A DNA stretch of 64,000 nt, taken from assembly GCA_038736355.1 (NCBI GenBank), contig JAVYML010000003.1:186001-250000 (forward strand), given 5' to 3'. Made by a program: the position numbers and the translations under genes. The DNA is from Candidatus Hadarchaeales archaeon. Lineage in GTDB: Archaea > Hadarchaeota > Hadarchaeia > Hadarchaeales > WYZ-LMO6. This document shows positions 16,701 to 24,353 of the stretch, in pieces. The notes under the pieces are model-generated. The model was not told where the DNA came from and ran no database searches. It saw only the letters and a list, made by a program, of their open reading frames with translations. Within the stretch, counting starts at the first letter, position 1. Every line of letters begins with the position of its first letter.

Positions 16701-17468
16701 ATGGACGAGATTTTCCCCAACCACCCTAGGGCCGAATCCCTCCGGATAAGGAAAAGGCTTGCCGAGGGGATGAAGATGGGACTGGTGGTACCGGAAGGAT
16801 TGGCAGCCCATGGGAGGGGCGAAGCCTTTGACTATTTGTTGGGAGAGAGGACTACAGAAGTGGCTAGGGAGGCCATCGAAGCCGCCTCTGCAGCCCTTCT
16901 CTTGGCTTCCTATCCCGTAATTTCCGTAAACGGTAATACTGCCTGTCTAGTTCCCGAGGCTATAGCAGAACTTTCGGAAATTACTGGGGCTAAGGTGGAA
17001 GTGAACTTATTTCATAGGATACCTGGACGTGAACTCCTCATAGCTGAATACCTGAGAAAACATGGATGCAAGGAAATTCTGGGAACGAGGGAAGAAGATG
17101 CTGTCAAAATTCCAGAGGTTCAGAGCGAGAGGAGAAGGGTAGACAAAAGGGGTATCTTCTCCGCCGATGTAGTCTTGGTACCTCTGGAAGATGGTGACAG
17201 GACGGAAGCCCTTCGTGCTTTGGGAAAAATGGTGGTAGCCATAGACCTCAATCCCCTTTCGAGGACGGCTAGGGCAGCCCATATTACCGTGGTGGACAAC
17301 GTGGTGCGTGCTCTTCCCTTACTGGTACAAGAATGCAAGAGGATGAAGGGAAAATCTAGAGAGGAACTCAAGAAAAAGGTGGAGGAATTCGATAACCTCA
17401 AAAACCTCAGAGAGAGTTTGAGAATCATGTGTGAACGTCTCGACGAGCTAGGTAGGGGAGTTATTTAA
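16701..17468 (+). CDS. 4-phosphopantoate--beta-alanine ligase (archaeal PPS, DUF137)
   Basis: A 255-residue archaeal phosphopantothenate synthetase. Archaea make 4'-phosphopantothenate by pantoate kinase plus this ligase instead of the bacterial PanC/PanK route. The N-terminus MDEIFPNHPRAESLRIRKR is the usual start of the family, so ATG 16701 is preferred over ATG 16665, which also leaves no room for a promoter. Further blocks are HGRGEAFDYLLGE, VISVNGNTACLVPEA, EVNLFHRIPGRE and VVAIDLNPLSRTARAA. It is followed after five bases by panB, so the two pathway genes form an operon. Confidence 0.92.
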   Translation: MDEIFPNHPRAESLRIRKRLAEGMKMGLVVPEGLAAHGRGEAFDYLLGERTTEVAREAIEAASAALLLASYPVISVNGNTACLVPEAIAELSEITGAKVEVNLFHRIPGRELLIAEYLRKHGCKEILGTREEDAVKIPEVQSERRRVDKRGIFSADVVLVPLEDGDRTEALRALGKMVVAIDLNPLSRTARAAHITVVDNVVRALPLLVQECKRMKGKSREELKKKVEEFDNLKNLRESLRIMCERLDELGRGVI

Positions 17469-17473
17469 GCGGA

Positions 17474-18334
17474 GTGGGAAAAAGAAAAATAGTGGAGGGC
17501 AAAATAACCACCGTTACGCTTGCAGAAATGAAGGCCCGCGGAGAAAAAATTTGCATGCTTACCGCCTATGATTTTCCTACCGCGCGTCTGCTAGATGAAG
17601 CCGGCGTGGAAGTTATTTTGGTGGGGGACTCGGTAGGTAATGTCCTGTTGGGCTATCCCAGTACCCTTCCCGTTACTATGGAAGAAATGTTGCACCATAC
17701 TAGGGCTGTGGCTAGGGGGGTGAAAAGGGCTCTGGTGGTGGGGGACATGCCTTTTCTTTCCTACCAACCAAGCAACTCTGAAGGGGTACTCAACGCAGGA
17801 AAATTCATCAAGGCCGGGGCGGAGGCCGTGAAGGTGGAGGGCGGAACCTCCATGATGGAAAGGATTGAGGCTATGCTGGATGCCGGCATTCCGGTGATGG
17901 GACATCTAGGACTCACCCCCCAGTGGATTCACCAGTTCGGGGGATACAGGGTTAGAGCCAAAACGGCAGAGGCTGCCAAGCTCCTCCTAAGGGAAGCCAA
18001 GGAGCTGGAAAAGCTAGGAGTTTTCAGCCTAGTGTTGGAGGGGATACCTTGGCAAGTGGCTAAGCTGATCACGGAAAGGTTAAAAATACCCACCATAGGT
18101 ATAGGTGCCGGGCCCTATTGCGATGGACAAGTTCTGGTCCTCCACGATATGCTTGGAATATCGGAACGCGTCCCCAAGTTCGTGAAGAGGTATGCGAGGT
18201 TGGGGGAGGAAATGAGGAGGGCCGTTCTAGAGTTCTGTAAGGAGGTGAAAGAGGGGAAGTTCCCAACCCTTGAGTTCAGCTATGAAATGCCCAAAGAGGA
18301 GGAGGAAAAGCTGGGAAAAGCGGAGGATTTTTAA
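17474..18334 (+). CDS. panB: 3-methyl-2-oxobutanoate hydroxymethyltransferase
   Basis: A 286-residue TIM-barrel enzyme adding a C1 unit from methylene-tetrahydrofolate or methylene-tetrahydromethanopterin to ketoisovalerate to give ketopantoate. Motifs include MLTAYDFPTARLLDEAG, ILVGDSVGNV and VVGDMPFLSYQ (Mg ligands), and GHLGLTPQ. The conserved C-terminal GIGAGPYCDGQVLVLHD is intact. The start is GTG at 17474. It is co-transcribed with PPS, and its substrate comes from the ilv pathway encoded at 48.8-53.7 kb. Confidence 0.95.
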   Translation: MGKRKIVEGKITTVTLAEMKARGEKICMLTAYDFPTARLLDEAGVEVILVGDSVGNVLLGYPSTLPVTMEEMLHHTRAVARGVKRALVVGDMPFLSYQPSNSEGVLNAGKFIKAGAEAVKVEGGTSMMERIEAMLDAGIPVMGHLGLTPQWIHQFGGYRVRAKTAEAAKLLLREAKELEKLGVFSLVLEGIPWQVAKLITERLKIPTIGIGAGPYCDGQVLVLHDMLGISERVPKFVKRYARLGEEMRRAVLEFCKEVKEGKFPTLEFSYEMPKEEEEKLGKAEDF

Positions 18335-18335
18335 G

Positions 18336-18343
18336 TTTATAAA
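18336..18343 (+). promoter_or_regulatory. Promoter of the first histone gene
   Basis: TTTATAAA lies about 45 bases before the histone ATG. With transcription starting about 26 bases on, it leaves a short leader holding GGAGGTG (18373-18379). This leadered, Shine-Dalgarno architecture differs from the many leaderless starts nearby. Confidence 0.55.
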
Positions 18344-18384
18344 CTGGGTATTGTTGGTCAAAAAGGAAAAAAGGAGGTGAAGAA

Positions 18385-18591
18385 ATGGGAGATGTTAAGA
18401 CCAAGTTGCCTAAAGCCACCATTATAAGACTTTTCAAGGACGCTGGTGCTGAAAGGGTTTCGGCTGACGTGGCAGACGCTGTCAATAAAATCCTCTTGGA
18501 GATAGCGAAAGGTGCTGTGAAAGCAGCCAAAGCCGAAGGAAAGAAAACGGTGTCCGCTGATAACCTCAAGATGGTGGTAGTGGTAACCTGA
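18385..18591 (+). CDS. Archaeal histone A
   Basis: A 68-residue histone-fold protein that dimerises and wraps DNA. The three helices are visible: LPKATIIRLFKDAGAERVS, ADVADAVNKILLEIAKGAV and the C-terminal KTVSADNLKMVV. The conserved Arg-Thr pair elements (AERVS and KKTVS) are present. It ends in VVVVT, unlike the second histone in the window, which ends in a basic tail. A strong Shine-Dalgarno suggests high expression. Confidence 0.95.
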   Translation: MGDVKTKLPKATIIRLFKDAGAERVSADVADAVNKILLEIAKGAVKAAKAEGKKTVSADNLKMVVVVT

Positions 18592-18633
18592 AGGAGAAAA
18601 ACTCATCCTAATTTTAAAATTGAATTTTTGCTT

Positions 18634-19230
18634 TCATCCGTGTTTAGAGAGGATAAGCTCCCCCCTAGTCCTTTCTATGAGACCTCTTACCACATCTTGT
18701 TTTCTCTTCATCCCTGGGAGAACTGCATCTGGATAGTCGAATTCCACTAAAAATTCGTAAACCCTTTCCATGAGGGAAAAAAGCTCTTCGGCGGGTTTGA
18801 GTTCTCCTCTCCTTAGGAGATCCAGAACCGCTCTCCTGAGTTCACCCACCGCGTCCGCCAGTCCCAGAAGATAGGGCTCGTATGGAATTCCCACCTCTTC
18901 CGGTTCGGGTAACCTCCTCTCCTCCAAAAGGGTCCTTGTCAGGAAGGCCTCTCCATATTCTTGCTGTGCGGACTTAATTACTCCGGAAGCCTCGAGAGTA
19001 GGATTTCCCCGACAAAGGGAAAGCATTTCTCCAAGAAGCTTTTTGGCCTCTTCCAGCAATTCTTTAGCCTTTTCTCCTTCTTCTCTATGAAGGGCGAAAA
19101 TGGATCTGGCAGAAAGTCTCACCACCTCCCTTGAGAGCTTCGAGAGCCTTTCCCTAAGCTCCATTTCCCTATCGAGATGATCTCTCAGTCTTTCCAACAA
19201 CTCCTTTTCCTTCGATGTTGGAAAGGACAT
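18634..19230 (-). CDS. Translin-family protein
   Basis: A 198-residue all-helical protein of the translin/TRAX family, which binds single-stranded nucleic acid and in some members cleaves RNA. The C-terminal signature FDYPDAVLPGMKRKQDVVRG and the following IERTRGEL are diagnostic, and EPYLLGLADAVGELRR corresponds to the central conserved helix. Archaeal homologues form octameric shells, and their substrate is not settled. The ATG at 19230 overlaps the stop of the membrane regulator as TGATG, so the two are translationally coupled. Confidence 0.85.
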   Translation of the reverse strand: MSFPTSKEKELLERLRDHLDREMELRERLSKLSREVVRLSARSIFALHREEGEKAKELLEEAKKLLGEMLSLCRGNPTLEASGVIKSAQQEYGEAFLTRTLLEERRLPEPEEVGIPYEPYLLGLADAVGELRRAVLDLLRRGELKPAEELFSLMERVYEFLVEFDYPDAVLPGMKRKQDVVRGLIERTRGELILSKHG

Positions 19231-19652
19231 CAAGAAAATTCTTTGGTTGGGCGTAAAAGGTTAGTCTTGTGGTGTCTTATCTTTAATATCATCCCCTTCT
19301 TTTCCAAATTATTCACCAGGGCACTAAGCTTGGCTTTGGAGAAATCCATTCTCCTACGGAGATCGTCCTGCCTTATTTCCTTGCATCTCAGGATTTCTTC
19401 GAACACCTTTCTTTCATCATCTGTAAGGCTCATCATGGCGACCTTCATGGTTCTTTCCCTAGCATACTTCCTGAAAAGGAAAGCGAGCACCGTAGATATA
19501 GATCCTGCAACCGTCACCATGATGAGCACGGCTAGAAAGAGGGAAGAGAATTCAAAGTATCTGGTCGGGGAAAGAAGGACGAGCAGGACGGCCAATGTGA
19601 GTTGTAAGATGAGGGTTAGAAGGATGAGACCAAACATCTCTTTCAGCGTCAT
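19230..19652 (-). CDS. Membrane-anchored winged-helix regulator
   Basis: A 140-residue protein with two N-terminal membrane helices (residues about 7-28 and 38-60). A cytoplasmic winged-helix domain follows: LTDDERKVFEEILRCKEI, RQDDLRRRMDFSKAKLSALV and NNLEKKGMILK. This resembles archaeal membrane-tethered HTH proteins suspected to sense envelope conditions. It is coupled to translin by TGATG and is divergent, across a 192-base AT-rich gap, from a secreted helical protein gene that is a candidate target. Confidence 0.75.
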   Translation of the reverse strand: MTLKEMFGLILLTLILQLTLAVLLVLLSPTRYFEFSSLFLAVLIMVTVAGSISTVLAFLFRKYARERTMKVAMMSLTDDERKVFEEILRCKEIRQDDLRRRMDFSKAKLSALVNNLEKKGMILKIRHHKTNLLRPTKEFS

Positions 19653-19844
19653 TCAAAAAAAGAAGAAAACTGGTCTTAAAAAATTATTCGTCAAAAGAAA
19701 AAAATTTTGAACGATTAGGAGCTCAAAAAAAAGCCTTTTTTTTAAAGAAAAAGAAAAATTTTTCCCTTTTTCTTTTTCAGTTGAACCGTTTTGGGAGAAT
19801 TTTCAAATATTACTTTTGGGTGAAGAAAAATTGGAGGTGATAAA
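19653..19844. other. 192-base AT-rich divergent intergenic region
   Basis: This gap separates the membrane-anchored regulator from the secreted helical protein. It contains long A and T runs, including complementary runs around AAGCC at 19727-19742 that could form a hairpin, and CAAATATTAC (about 19805-19814) as a possible TATA element. GGAGGTG precedes the plus-strand ATG. No gene or RNA was recognised. Confidence 0.4.
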
Positions 19845-20864
19845 ATGGAAAGCCGTGGAATAGCCCCTCTAATAGCAGTGGCGGTGATAGTGACAGCCTT
19901 AGGGACTTCAACCGCGATACCAGTGGCTGCCTCAGTCGCTAACGTAGATCCTGACCACCCCCTGTATTCTCTGAAAAGGATAGGGGAAAGAATAAGGGGG
20001 CTCAGCGATGTTGAGCAAATGAAGCTGAGATGGCAGGAATATCAAAAAATGGTGGAAAAGGGCAAGGGGCTTCAATACCAATCAATCCTGAGGGAATTCG
20101 TGGATAAGCTGAACTCGGTGGCGCCTTACGACGTGAAGACCAAGCAGGAAATCATAGCTTGGATGCAGCAGCAAATGCCTGGTATAGGAGAGATCAGGCT
20201 TAAATTGGCAGAAAAAATCGCGGCAGAAAATGAGCAATGGGATAACGAGGTAAGACAAATAAGGGCTTGCTGGGAAAGAGAAAGAGACTTGGGGAGTCTG
20301 AATGCAGGAATGCTTCATTTGAGGGAAAGAATAAGAGAAAGGGAAAGAGTAATGGAACGGTACTTGAAGACAGAAAACTTATTGGAGAATCTCTGCTTGA
20401 GGATAAGAGTACATGAAAACTTGGCTCTTACTTGGCAAGAGGCTAGAGAGAAAGGAGAAAACATTCTACGCACAAAGTTCAACCAACTGTTGGGATTCTT
20501 TGAGAACAAATATCCAGAAGTGGAAGCCATGTTAATGATTGCCCCTGAGAACTCTCCTGGGAAAAAAGCAGCACAAAGACTTGTGGACCTAGCTTTGAGG
20601 GAAAACAAGTTGGCTCTGTACGCTTACGATGAAAATTTGCTCGGTAGGGCAGTAGGACTCATGACTTCGGCAGTGATGCATCTCAGAAATGCGGAACATA
20701 TCCTAGAACACGCACAGGAATGGGAACCCCAATACGTCCAGCAATGGTACCAATGGCGGGAAAGGTGGATGGAACTCAAGGAAGAGTTCAAAGAATTGTG
20801 GGAAAACGTGCAGCAAAACCTAGAACAGTTCAGAAACCGTATAAAGGAGAGATGGGGGAAATAA
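19845..20864 (+). CDS. Secreted helical protein (DUF5667-like)
   Basis: A 339-residue protein with an N-terminal signal or anchor segment (GIAPLIAVAVIVTALGTSTA). It continues with NVDPDHPLYSLKRIGERIR, the pattern that opens DUF5667-type extracytoplasmic domains. The remainder is Glu/Arg/Gln-rich and nearly all helix, ending in Trp- and Gln-rich heptads (EWEPQYVQQWYQWRERW). Function is unknown; a surface or stress-related scaffold is possible. It has a strong Shine-Dalgarno and stands as a single gene opposite a membrane-bound regulator. Confidence 0.65.
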   Translation: MESRGIAPLIAVAVIVTALGTSTAIPVAASVANVDPDHPLYSLKRIGERIRGLSDVEQMKLRWQEYQKMVEKGKGLQYQSILREFVDKLNSVAPYDVKTKQEIIAWMQQQMPGIGEIRLKLAEKIAAENEQWDNEVRQIRACWERERDLGSLNAGMLHLRERIRERERVMERYLKTENLLENLCLRIRVHENLALTWQEAREKGENILRTKFNQLLGFFENKYPEVEAMLMIAPENSPGKKAAQRLVDLALRENKLALYAYDENLLGRAVGLMTSAVMHLRNAEHILEHAQEWEPQYVQQWYQWRERWMELKEEFKELWENVQQNLEQFRNRIKERWGK

Positions 20865-20885
20865 TTTTTCCTTCTTTTTCTTTTT
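20864..20885 (+). terminator. Oligo-T transcription terminator
   Basis: Three T runs separated by C follow directly on the stop codon in the short gap before the convergent taw1 gene. Archaeal RNA polymerase terminates at such T tracts without a hairpin. Confidence 0.5.
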
Positions 20886-20891
20886 AGAGAA

Positions 20892-21821
20892 TTACCTTTT
20901 CATCAAAACCACGGAGCTCACAGGTACTTCGTCTGCGATCCTATAATTTGTTAATTTTTCGAGTTCCTCGGCGAAAGATCTTATTTCCTGGTGGGTGGGC
21001 ATTAGGGAGGGCCCCAACCTCTGTCTGGAATATCCTACCGGAAAGTACCCTTTGGGTTCTACGTAATCAGGGCTTGCTTTTTCTATCAACTTGGCATAAC
21101 CTTCAGGATCTTTTAAATTCAGACCCCTCACGAGGGTTAGTCTCAGTACTTTTCTACAAGAAAAAGAAGAAAGTAACTCTAGGCTCAAATTAAGTTTTTT
21201 CCATCCATCGGGTATTCTGGGTCTACAAACCATCGAATAGGTGGCTTCGTCTGGGGCGGGAAGGGTTAGATAGAGTTGGGTGGGTTCTACTCCCAACTCT
21301 TTTAATCTTTCAGGCATAGTCCCGTTACTTACCAGAAAAGTGGTAAAGCCCCTTCGATGGAATTCTTCCAGTAGGGGGGTGAGTAGGGGATAGAGGGTAG
21401 GCTCCCCTGCCAAGCTTATAGCAGCGTGCCTTGGGAGTTGTGCTTCCTCCCACTTGGAAAGGTTCACTTTTGGATTACCCTTGAAACCACTCAGAAGTTC
21501 CCTCTGGGCTAGGATAGCCCTCTCCACAACTTCTCTTGGATCGTCTGGAGGAAGCTCTTCGTGCGGCTCGAGGGTAGCTTCCACCTTTCTCCAGCAAAAG
21601 AGGCACTGATGGGTGCAGTGGAAGAGGGAGGGGGTAAACTGAAGACAGCGCCAAGAAGAAATGCCGTAAAACTTGGACTTATAACATTCGCCTTTTCCCA
21701 GCAGGCTCTTTTTGGTCCACAAACAAATCTTCACGGCAGAATTCCTGCCTACGAGCCTGTAACCCTGCCTCAGATAGAGCTCTTCAAACCTTTTGAGCCT
21801 TTCCTGCAGGGATCCCTGCAT
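20892..21821 (-). CDS. taw1: tRNA 4-demethylwyosine synthase (Taw1/TYW1)
   Basis: A 309-residue radical-SAM enzyme that condenses pyruvate carbons onto N1-methylguanosine-37 of tRNA-Phe to form the tricyclic base. The radical-SAM cluster is in CTHQCLFCWR, with SLAGEPTLYP and FLVSNGTMPERL downstream. The archaeal form lacks the flavodoxin domain of yeast TYW1, as here. The ATG at 21821 overlaps the upstream stop as TGATG and is preferred to an upstream in-frame codon at 21878, which would overlap the NifB-like gene by 58 bases. The substrate-making Trm5 is divergently encoded 0.9 kb away. Confidence 0.93.
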   Translation of the reverse strand: MQGSLQERLKRFEELYLRQGYRLVGRNSAVKICLWTKKSLLGKGECYKSKFYGISSWRCLQFTPSLFHCTHQCLFCWRKVEATLEPHEELPPDDPREVVERAILAQRELLSGFKGNPKVNLSKWEEAQLPRHAAISLAGEPTLYPLLTPLLEEFHRRGFTTFLVSNGTMPERLKELGVEPTQLYLTLPAPDEATYSMVCRPRIPDGWKKLNLSLELLSSFSCRKVLRLTLVRGLNLKDPEGYAKLIEKASPDYVEPKGYFPVGYSRQRLGPSLMPTHQEIRSFAEELEKLTNYRIADEVPVSSVVLMKR

Positions 21822-22675
21822 CACTTCATGTAGCACTTCAAGTCTTTTCCAAGTTTTCCTACCGCGTCTGCCCTGCATTGTCTACAATGGATCATTTGAT
21901 CCACATACCTAGAGCAGAGCTTCTGCAGCCTGGCTTTCTCCTGTGGAGAAGGAGGGGAGAGATGGGAGAATTTGAATTGTGGGATGAGGGGGATGAGGTT
22001 CTGCTTATAGACACCCATCCTCCCTATCCTTTTGGCCACTTCCATTACATGCTGGTCGTTCACGGTAGGAATGATGACCGTGTTCACCTTTACCACTATC
22101 CCGTTTTTCACGGCTTCCTCCACCCCTTTGAGCTGATTCCTTATGAGCAACCTAGCACCCTCTTCTCCAGTATATTTCTTGCCCTCGTACAGTACCCAGG
22201 CGTAAATCTCCGCCCCTATCTTGGGATCTAAGGCGTTGATGGTCACGGTGAGGGTCCCTATCCCCACCTCCATCAGATCCCCCATCCTATCGGGCAGAAG
22301 AAGACCATTCGTGCTGAGGCAACGATGTAAGCGTGGGAACCTTCTTTTCACCAATCTGAAGGTCTTGAAGGTTTCCTCGTTGAAAAGGGGTTCCCCTGGC
22401 CCTGCTATCGCCACCACCTTTATCCAGGGATGCCTCTTAACCACCTCCTCCAATCTTTGAAGGGCCTGTCTGGGGGTGAGTACTTTACTCGCTACTCCTG
22501 GCCTTGATTCGTTGACACAATCGAACTCCCTTACACAGTAGTTACATTGTATGTTACATCTGGGTGCCACGGGGAGATGGATTCTCCCGAAAAGGTGAAG
22601 GGCCTCCTTGCTGAAACAAGGATGCTCCTTGATCCTGCGTAGCTGGGATGGATCCCAGGAGACCTTTTCCCCCAT
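21821..22675 (-). CDS. NifB-like radical SAM protein
   Basis: A 284-residue protein with the full NifB core. It has the segment HPCFSKEALHLFGRIHLPVA, the radical-SAM motif CNIQCNYC, the family element FDCVNESRPGV, AIAGPGEPL and CLSTNGLLL. The C-terminal Cys motif HCRQCRADAVG, used by NifB to hold precursor Fe-S clusters, is present. NifB builds the 8Fe-9S-C core of nitrogenase cofactors. It is the stand-alone archaeal length without a NifX domain. No nifH, D, K or E is in the window. The gene is coupled to taw1 by TGATG. One change from the usual pattern is CVREF in place of CNRKF. Biochemical role here unproven. Confidence 0.85.
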   Translation of the reverse strand: MGEKVSWDPSQLRRIKEHPCFSKEALHLFGRIHLPVAPRCNIQCNYCVREFDCVNESRPGVASKVLTPRQALQRLEEVVKRHPWIKVVAIAGPGEPLFNEETFKTFRLVKRRFPRLHRCLSTNGLLLPDRMGDLMEVGIGTLTVTINALDPKIGAEIYAWVLYEGKKYTGEEGARLLIRNQLKGVEEAVKNGIVVKVNTVIIPTVNDQHVMEVAKRIGRMGVYKQNLIPLIPQFKFSHLSPPSPQEKARLQKLCSRYVDQMIHCRQCRADAVGKLGKDLKCYMK

Positions 22676-22728
22676 CCTCCCCCTTCCACCTCCCCTTTTT
22701 TTAGCCTTCCCCGTCCACGGGCTAGGAG

Positions 22729-23571
22729 ATGGGTAGCCTAAGGGAGGAGTTGAGGGAAATCCTCACGGAAGAAGAATTGGCGAAGCTCAGGGCTTTCGAC
22801 TTGGTGGGAGACATCGGGATCCTCAGGTTACCTCCCGAACTCCTTCCAAAGAAAAGGGAAATAGGGGAGGCCCTCTTGAGGGTTCACCGTCATCTGAAAA
22901 CAGTGCTTCTCCAGGTCTCTCCCGTCAGGGGAGAGTTTAGGACCAGGAGGCTAGAAGTGATTGCCGGGGAGCCCAAGACGGAGACCGTATACAGGGAGAG
23001 TGGATGCATCTTCAAGGTGGACTTGGACAAGGTTTACTTTTCTCCCCGCTTGGCATACGAAAGGATGAGGATAGCCAAACAGGTGAGGGAAGGAGAAGAA
23101 GTAACCAATCTTTTCGCCGGAGTGGGATGTTATTCTATCGTCATCGCGAAACACTCCGGTGCGAGGAGGATATATTCCATAGATAAGAATCCTGAGGCCT
23201 TCAAGCTCATGTGTGAGAACATCAGAATGAATAGGGTTGGGGAAAAAGTCCTCCCCTTCCTCGGGGATGCCAGGGAAGTGGTTTCCTCGCATCTTCGGAG
23301 GAGGGCCGATAGGGTGCTCATGCCCTTGCCCGAGGGTGCCAGGGGGTTCTTGGATACGGCCTTGGAGGCCCTGAAGGAAGAAGGGGGGATCGTTCATTTC
23401 TATGACATGGGAGAGGAACCCGATCCCTTCTCCCCTTCCCTCAAGTTCTTGGAGGAAGAGGTGGGAAAAAGGGGGTGGGAGTTGGAAGTACTTGACAAGC
23501 GCCGGATAAGATCCTATGGGGTAAGACTCTACCATGTGGTCTTGGACCTCCTCCTTCGCCCGAAGAGATAA
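22729..23571 (+). CDS. trm5: tRNA (guanine-37-N1)-methyltransferase, Trm5 family
   Basis: A 280-residue class I methyltransferase. The N-terminal Trm5 domain includes YRESGCIFKVDLDKVYFSPR. The SAM-binding core is NLFAGVGCYSIVIAK and IYSIDKNPEA, and the catalytic-loop equivalent is DRVLMPLPEGA. The enzyme makes m1G37, which prevents frameshifting and is the substrate of Taw1. It is somewhat shorter than the longest Trm5 types, so subtype cannot be assigned. A related Taw2-type role is less likely because of the MPLP loop. Confidence 0.85.
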   Translation: MGSLREELREILTEEELAKLRAFDLVGDIGILRLPPELLPKKREIGEALLRVHRHLKTVLLQVSPVRGEFRTRRLEVIAGEPKTETVYRESGCIFKVDLDKVYFSPRLAYERMRIAKQVREGEEVTNLFAGVGCYSIVIAKHSGARRIYSIDKNPEAFKLMCENIRMNRVGEKVLPFLGDAREVVSSHLRRRADRVLMPLPEGARGFLDTALEALKEEGGIVHFYDMGEEPDPFSPSLKFLEEEVGKRGWELEVLDKRRIRSYGVRLYHVVLDLLLRPKR

Positions 23572-23598
23572 AATTCTGGGTTTTTTGGGAAAAAAGAA

Positions 23599-23608
23599 GG
23601 TTAATAAA
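23599..23608 (+). promoter_or_regulatory. Promoter of the second histone gene
   Basis: GGTTAATAAA is centred about 27 bases before the ATG at 23632, with no Shine-Dalgarno, indicating a leaderless transcript. Confidence 0.5.
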
Positions 23609-23631
23609 GGGAGAAATAGAAATAAAAACGT

Positions 23632-23835
23632 ATGGAAATTCCCCTAGCCACGGCTGACAGACTGATAAGGAAGGCGGGAGCAAAAAGGGTAAGTGAGGAG
23701 GCTGCCAAAGCCTTGGCGGAGGTTTTGGAGGAATACGCCCTTTCGGTGGCCTCCGAGGCCGTTAAGTTGGCTGAGCATGCGGGTAGGAGAACCGTGAGAG
23801 ATGAGGATATCCGCCTGGCAAGCAGGCGCGCCTAG
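23632..23835 (+). CDS. Archaeal histone B
   Basis: A 67-residue histone fold: LATADRLIRKAGAKRVS, a long central helix AAKALAEVLEEYALSVASEA, and RRTVRDEDIRLASRRA. It matches the classical HMf-like pattern better than the first histone and ends in a basic tail. The two paralogues can form hetero-oligomers. It has a leaderless-type promoter and a convergent four-base overlap with the nuclease gene. Confidence 0.95.
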   Translation: MEIPLATADRLIRKAGAKRVSEEAAKALAEVLEEYALSVASEAVKLAEHAGRRTVRDEDIRLASRRA

Positions 23836-24239
23836 GTCCATCTCCTGGCTAGCCCCCTTTTCAATAATTCTTCTTGGACATCTATCCACTTCCCCTCCCG
23901 GCGGAGGTAAACATAGGCTAGGAGTCTTCCATAGGAGTCGCGGGCCCTCCTCCCCTTCCTGCAGTAAATCCTCTCACCCGGGGGACAGAGGGAATCCAAA
24001 AAGGCCTTGGCTAGGACTCCCCTACTTTCGTGAAGTTCGAAGGCGTCGATTCCAGCTAGCCTAAGTTTTTCCAGCCTTCCCACTTCCGGCCAACCATGGC
24101 TTTCCAAGATCCTGACTTCCATGGTGTCCCCGTCGATAGTTCTTATCACCTCGGCGGAGAAATGGAAGCGATTCTCTTCTGGGAACAAAAAGAGTGGCAG
24201 GAGAAGGAATAAGAACACCAATGGCCAAACCCTCATTTC
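23832..24239 (-). CDS. Secreted thermonuclease-like (SNase) protein
   Basis: A 135-residue protein with an N-terminal signal segment (VWPLVFLFLLLPLFLFP), followed by a staphylococcal-nuclease OB fold. The start is VIRTIDGDTMEV with the metal-binding Asp. Catalytic Arg candidates are in LRLAGIDAFE and SYGRLLAYV, with Glu in HESRGVLA. The ATG at 24239 is chosen because it places the signal sequence at the N-terminus and follows AGAGGA; an open extension to 24455 lacks similarity. It probably degrades external nucleic acid for salvage. Confidence 0.8.
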   Translation of the reverse strand, partial: EMRVWPLVFLFLLLPLFLFPEENRFHFSAEVIRTIDGDTMEVRILESHGWPEVGRLEKLRLAGIDAFELHESRGVLAKAFLDSLCPPGERIYCRKGRRARDSYGRLLAYVYLRREGKWIDVQEELLKRGLARRWT

Positions 24240-24325
24240 CTCTTTCTGGGAGAGAAGGAATTGATAAGGGGAAAAGAGATTCGAGGAAGATTTCACGTTT
24301 GAAACCGGCAAACTGGAAAAAACTT

Positions 24326-24333
24326 TTTTATAT
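24326..24333 (+). promoter_or_regulatory. TATA box of deoxyhypusine synthase
   Basis: TTTTATAT-type sequence centred about 25 bases before ATG 24354. It supports a leaderless start there rather than the GTG codons at 24342 or 24351. Confidence 0.5.
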
Positions 24334-24353
24334 TTTTCACTGTGAAAAAAGTG

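Noticed and set aside
22695-22725. Short palindrome CCCGTCCACGGG before trm5
   Set aside because: Arms of five bases with a two-base loop in a GC-rich patch; too short to support an operator or RNA element.
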